Below, piece by piece: positions 17,922 through 20,795 of a stretch of 20,795 nucleotides of DNA. This stretch comes from a virus, in the IMG/VR virus record IMGVR_UViG_3300037069_000487, positions 1-20,795 of that record; one strand, written 5' to 3'. A program made the position numbers and the translations under genes. How positions within the stretch are numbered: the first letter of the stretch is position 1; the number at the start of each line of letters is the position of its first letter. Under the pieces are notes generated by a model, which saw nothing but the letters and a program-made list of their open reading frames with translations, searched no databases and was not told the DNA's origin.

Positions 17922-19466
17922 CTAAAAGATCTGAGATTCCGGCGTCGGGTGTCCGTGTTCCGACGCCCATAGTGCGAGCGTCGCCGCGACCAACGGCGTT
18001 TGAGAGACCGCGACCCGGCGTTCCCATTGCCACGACCGGCCGGGGGTGCGTTGCGCCGACGCCGCCGCGTTGTTCAGCGCTTCGTGATAGTCCGACCGGC
18101 GGATCTCGACGGCGCCTTCGCGAATGCCGGCGTCGAAGAGGTAGCACGCGGAAATAAAGTCGGCGCTTCGCATGGCGATCAGCTTGTCGGTTACGGCCGA
18201 CACGCCTTCGAGTCGGCCGATAAGTTCATGCCCCGGCCCGTAGTCGTCTATCGCGATCGCGGCGACGTCGGCCCGGTCGGCGAACCGTAAGACTTCGTCG
18301 AAGACCCAGTCGGCGCCGGGTCTATGGTCGAGTACTTCCACGATGCCGTCAACGTGACTCGCGAACGTCGCCGACCGGCCGAACGGGTCAATATCGAGAC
18401 CGACGCCGGCCGGCTTGTCGGATTGCGGTTCGTCGGTTCCGGCGCCGGCCCAGACGTCGCGGTCGAACGCCGCCCAGAGAATCGCGGCCCGGCCCGACGG
18501 CCACCGGCCGAGATATTCGGCGGCGAAGTGATCGTGTCCGAGTTCGACGAGATCCGCGCGCAATTCTTCGGGCCGAATGATGCCGTCGTGCAACGCCGGG
18601 TAATAGTCCCACCAGACCGACTCTTCGGTCGGGTCGGCGTCGTCAGGGATAGTGAACTCGAAATAGGCGTTGCCGGATCTCACGTCGGCTTCGACCGCGC
18701 GCCGGCCGCGGTCGCGGATCTGCGCGAGCCACGTTGTCTTATCGTTCAGCATCGTTACATTCGACGATCGCCAGACTTGCCCATGACCGCGCAGAGATCC
18801 GAGCGTCGGCCGCGCCGCCGCCATGAACTCTTGCCCGCGCGTCGCCGCCCAGACCAAGACTTCGTCGAAGCCGAGATGTAGCAGACCGTCGCCGCGCACG
18901 GCCGAGACCGTCGGCGCGAAGATCTGAATAACACTAGACCGCGACGCCTTCCAATCCCGGCCGAGTGGGTCGAACGTCAAATAGGTATCGCCCATAGCGG
19001 TACGCAAGTTAGACCCGGCTTCCCATTCCGCCGGCATCATGGATTCTTCGAACGGTTCGACTAGGTCTTTCAAGAATCGTTGTCGTGCCTTCGTCAAATT
19101 CTGCGCGGTATGCGCGCCGAGAAAAGGCACCCGAACGCCGTTGTCGAGCGTGACCGGGCCGAGTAATCCGCGGTAGAGCGGAACCCCCATCATGGTTACC
19201 GTCTTGCCGCAACGCCGGCCGACGATCGTGTCGACGGTCGAATAGGCGAAGGGACTATCTGGCCCGTCGACCCGTTCCAAGCCGACGTCTAAGACGTATT
19301 GTTGCCACCGGGTAGTCTGCCGGCCGGTTCGCGCGGCGATCGCTTCGCCGGCATCCGGGCCGTCGGTCCAACGCTCGAAGCTACGCCGCGTCCGGTGGGT
19401 CGGCAGGATGCCGGCGGCGCCATTCGGCGGCGCGTTCGCTTCGGAGGATAGCGAATTCGTCGTCAT
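17922..19466 (-). CDS. terL: Terminase large subunit
   Basis: A 514-residue packaging ATPase and nuclease. The Walker A is VGRRCGKT (about 82-89), Walker B LLHLGFDEV (195-203, with D201 and E202), and the coupling motif region lies around WRSSNVTMLND. The C-terminal RNase H-like nuclease shows GVGLDIDPFGRSATFA (D358, D360) and AIAIDDYGPGH (D407, D408). The N-terminal TTRWQQYVLDV adenine-binding-like lead is typical, so the ATG at 19466 is kept although it overlaps terS by 86 nt. It packages DNA through the portal. Its length and motifs are intact. Confidence 0.95.
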   Translation of the reverse strand: MTTNSLSSEANAPPNGAAGILPTHRTRRSFERWTDGPDAGEAIAARTGRQTTRWQQYVLDVGLERVDGPDSPFAYSTVDTIVGRRCGKTVTMMGVPLYRGLLGPVTLDNGVRVPFLGAHTAQNLTKARQRFLKDLVEPFEESMMPAEWEAGSNLRTAMGDTYLTFDPLGRDWKASRSSVIQIFAPTVSAVRGDGLLHLGFDEVLVWAATRGQEFMAAARPTLGSLRGHGQVWRSSNVTMLNDKTTWLAQIRDRGRRAVEADVRSGNAYFEFTIPDDADPTEESVWWDYYPALHDGIIRPEELRADLVELGHDHFAAEYLGRWPSGRAAILWAAFDRDVWAGAGTDEPQSDKPAGVGLDIDPFGRSATFASHVDGIVEVLDHRPGADWVFDEVLRFADRADVAAIAIDDYGPGHELIGRLEGVSAVTDKLIAMRSADFISACYLFDAGIREGAVEIRRSDYHEALNNAAASAQRTPGRSWQWERRVAVSQTPLVAATLALWASEHGHPTPESQIF

Positions 19467-19728
19467 CCGACGCCGCCGGCAATGGTTCGGGTAGCTTCGA
19501 CCGGGCCGACAGTAGCGCGGTCAGCATTTGCGCCTTTGCCACGCCGCGCGCGAGCGACGCCCCCCGGGCCGCTTCCAGCGCGATCGCGCAGTCGAGTTCG
19601 TGCCACGGCTTCACGACGTTTTGTTCGCGAAGCGCCGCGATCGTTGCTTCGGCCGCTTCGACGAGATCCGACGGCGCGCCTAAGTCGTTCGCTTCGAGTG
19701 CGAACATGGGAACCGTCGACCGTGCCAT
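19381..19728 (-). CDS. terS: Probable small terminase subunit
   Basis: A 115-residue helical protein, MARSTVPMFALEANDLGAPS. It includes EAAEATIAALREQNVVKPWH, ELDCAIALEAARGASLARG and VAKAQMLTALLSARSKLPEP; the pattern 'alpha helix, VKPWHELD, helix' is common in small terminases upstream of HK97-type terL. The acidic/basic tail overlaps the large subunit's start. It would recognise the packaging site. No clear ribosome site precedes 19728; an alternative ATG is at 19707. The assignment rests largely on position and helical build. Confidence 0.72.
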   Translation of the reverse strand: MARSTVPMFALEANDLGAPSDLVEAAEATIAALREQNVVKPWHELDCAIALEAARGASLARGVAKAQMLTALLSARSKLPEPLPAASDDDEFAILRSERAAEWRRRHPADPPDAA

Positions 19729-19754
19729 AGCGTAATTGTACGGTCACGTCAACT

Positions 19755-20243
19755 CTAATCGGAAGGGGGCGTGACCGGTTCCGGCGTCGGGGTGTCGACG
19801 TGCCGGCCGCGAGATCCGCCGCCAGACCGGAGACCGCCAAGCGCGAAACCAACGACGATCGCGCCGGCGCCGATCAGAAATTCGGTTAGCGTCGTCGCCG
19901 TCGTCGGCTCGCCCGGGATAAACCAAACGACAATCGCGAGCACGATAAGCGCCGCGCCGACGGCAAGCGCCCAGAGCATCGACCGCGTCGACAGGCTCGA
20001 AGAGGTCGCGCCGATCTCGGCTTCGACTTTGTTAGCGACGTCGGCAATGAGAGCGTTGCGCCGGGTCGACGCTTCCGACACGAGGGTCGACACCTGATCT
20101 TCGGTTAGACCGGTCGACGAGCCGTAGCCGGCGATATTGGCTTGATAGCTGAACCCTTCCGAGCCGCTCGCCGACGTGTATTTCTTGCCCGTATATTCGC
20201 CGACCAGTGCGACGGTTCCGGAGGGAACTTGAACGATGCGCAT
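19755..20243 (-). CDS. Possible internally started holin-like product of the lysis gene
   Basis: In the same frame as the lysin, ATG 20243-20241 (Met156) is preceded by AAGAGGA (20257-20251) at a 7-nt spacing, as good a ribosome site as any in this genome. It would give 162 residues: a beta unit (MRIVQVPSGTVALVGEYTG), a helical stalk, two membrane spans (LWALAVGAALIVLAIVVWF, then FLIGAGAIVVGFALGGL) and a charged tail. That is the size and layout of a class II holin, which the window otherwise lacks. The start is inferred; the ribosome site is visible. Confidence 0.5.
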   Translation of the reverse strand: MRIVQVPSGTVALVGEYTGKKYTSASGSEGFSYQANIAGYGSSTGLTEDQVSTLVSEASTRRNALIADVANKVEAEIGATSSSLSTRSMLWALAVGAALIVLAIVVWFIPGEPTTATTLTEFLIGAGAIVVGFALGGLRSGGGSRGRHVDTPTPEPVTPPSD

Positions 20244-20708
20244 TTCGTGATCCTCTTTCGTGTTCGTTGGGGGTGTCGGGGTGTCGTCCGGTTGCGATCG
20301 CATGACCGCGTCGAAATCGACGTTGCCGTTATTGCCGTAGCCGTGCGAGTGATTCCGGCGGAACGAGATATGCAGATGCGGCCCGTAGTAGTAATCCGAG
20401 CCATAGCCGGATGCGCCGGAATAGCCGATAACGGTTCCCTGCGCGACCCAGTCGCCGGCGTAAGTCGCGATCGAAGACAAGTGCAGGTAGTCAGACCCGG
20501 AACCGTCGTCGTGGTCAATGTGAATCGTCCGACCGCCGCCGCCGCCGTTGTCGTTCGACGCATCCGTGACCGTGCCGGCCGCGATCGCCTTTACCGGATC
20601 GCCGACGGCATCCATGTAGTCGGTTCCCGGGTTCACTGAACCCCGGTTTACGTGGTCTTGGAAACTATCCGAGACCGAATGAATCGGAGTCGGGTATATA
20701 TACCCCAT
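19755..20708 (-). CDS. Lysis protein: M23 endopeptidase fused to holin-like membrane segments
   Basis: A 317-residue protein with a GGAAGGGAAGG ribosome site. Residues 10-140 are an M23/LytM-type zinc peptidase: NPGTDYMDAVGDPVKAIAAG (26-45), DYLHLSS (73-79, H76) and GPHLHISFR (109-117, H111, H113). The first metal His of the usual H-x(3)-D is Asn26 here, with D30 kept. A Pro/Thr linker (140-152) leads to a small beta region, MRIVQVPSGTVALVGEYTG (156-174). A helical part (203-240) follows, then two membrane spans (about 244-265 and 274-293) and a basic then acidic tail. It probably cuts peptidoglycan cross-links in lysis. No other holin is seen. A good internal ribosome site at codon 156 could make the C-terminal half alone. 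Confidence 0.88.
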   Translation of the reverse strand: MGYIYPTPIHSVSDSFQDHVNRGSVNPGTDYMDAVGDPVKAIAAGTVTDASNDNGGGGGRTIHIDHDDGSGSDYLHLSSIATYAGDWVAQGTVIGYSGASGYGSDYYYGPHLHISFRRNHSHGYGNNGNVDFDAVMRSQPDDTPTPPTNTKEDHEMRIVQVPSGTVALVGEYTGKKYTSASGSEGFSYQANIAGYGSSTGLTEDQVSTLVSEASTRRNALIADVANKVEAEIGATSSSLSTRSMLWALAVGAALIVLAIVVWFIPGEPTTATTLTEFLIGAGAIVVGFALGGLRSGGGSRGRHVDTPTPEPVTPPSD

Positions 20709-20737
20709 AGTTTGCGCCTTCCCTTCCGTTGTCGAAG

Positions 20738-20772
20738 CGGTACCGATTTAGATTTCGCGACCCGTGTGTAAA
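20738..20772 (-). promoter_or_regulatory. Candidate late promoter upstream of the lysis/terminase operon
   Basis: On the minus strand TTTACA (20772-20767), a 16-nt spacer and TAAATC (20750-20745) precede the first gene of the late operon, with a leader of about 30 nt carrying the GGAAGGGAAGG ribosome site. The rest of the 87-base end segment (20,709-20,795) has no gene. It may also hold the packaging end (cos), as the first late gene and terminase are next to it. Confidence 0.45.
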
Positions 20773-20795
20773 CTCCGGTCACAGGTTTCCTCTTC

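Noticed and set aside
1-20795. CRISPR arrays, insertion sequences, toxin-antitoxin or restriction systems
   Set aside because: No regular spaced repeats, transposase motifs or recognisable pairs were seen. The only nuclease motifs are the HNH protein and the terminase.

Overview
The window looks like the whole, or nearly whole, genome of a small temperate siphovirus of a high-GC Gram-positive (actinobacterial) host. This is inferred from the high GC content, the HK97-type head genes, the long-tail genes with a tape measure and a frameshifted tail chaperone, and a tyrosine integrase with a tRNA-derived attP. No bacterial genes are present. The attP core is single and intact, so this is the free or circular phage form, not an integrated prophage. 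Read on the reverse strand, the map has the usual actinophage order: lysis, terminase, portal, protease, capsid, connectors, tail, then the integration/immunity switch, then small early genes.

Right part (about 7,198-20,708, all leftward): one tightly packed late operon. It holds an M23 lysin with holin-like membrane segments, small and large terminase, a small Zn-ribbon-like protein, portal, prohead protease, major capsid protein, head-tail adaptor, tail terminator-like protein, major tail protein, a gp10-like protein, the tail assembly chaperones G and G-T (joined by -1 frameshifting at GGGTTTC), the tape measure, a tail hub with two carbohydrate-binding-like inserts, a second tail protein and a very acidic small protein. 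It ends at a strong bidirectional hairpin (7,154-7,188).

Centre (about 4,497-7,122): the genetic switch. A rightward XRE-family repressor gene (4,904-5,323) overlaps the integrase gene by ATGA. The 3' half of a tRNA gene, which is the attP core, lies in frame inside the repressor gene. Integration must therefore cut off the repressor C-terminus and separate the integrase from the repressor promoter. This is the architecture of integration-dependent immunity known from mycobacteriophages such as BPs, Brujita and Giles. Four ATGA-coupled small genes follow the integrase. Upstream of the repressor is a nearly symmetrical operator/promoter region, with a divergent leftward operon of four small unknown genes.

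Left part (1-3,604): a lone rightward gene for a ParB/DGQHR-like protein, insulated by a strong terminator, and a leftward early-type operon. That operon encodes a small HTH protein, several unknown small proteins, an HNH nuclease, a winged-helix protein and a Zn-finger-like protein that reaches the window edge. If the window is joined end to end, that last gene closes with TGA exactly at the junction. No recognisable DNA polymerase, helicase or primase is present.
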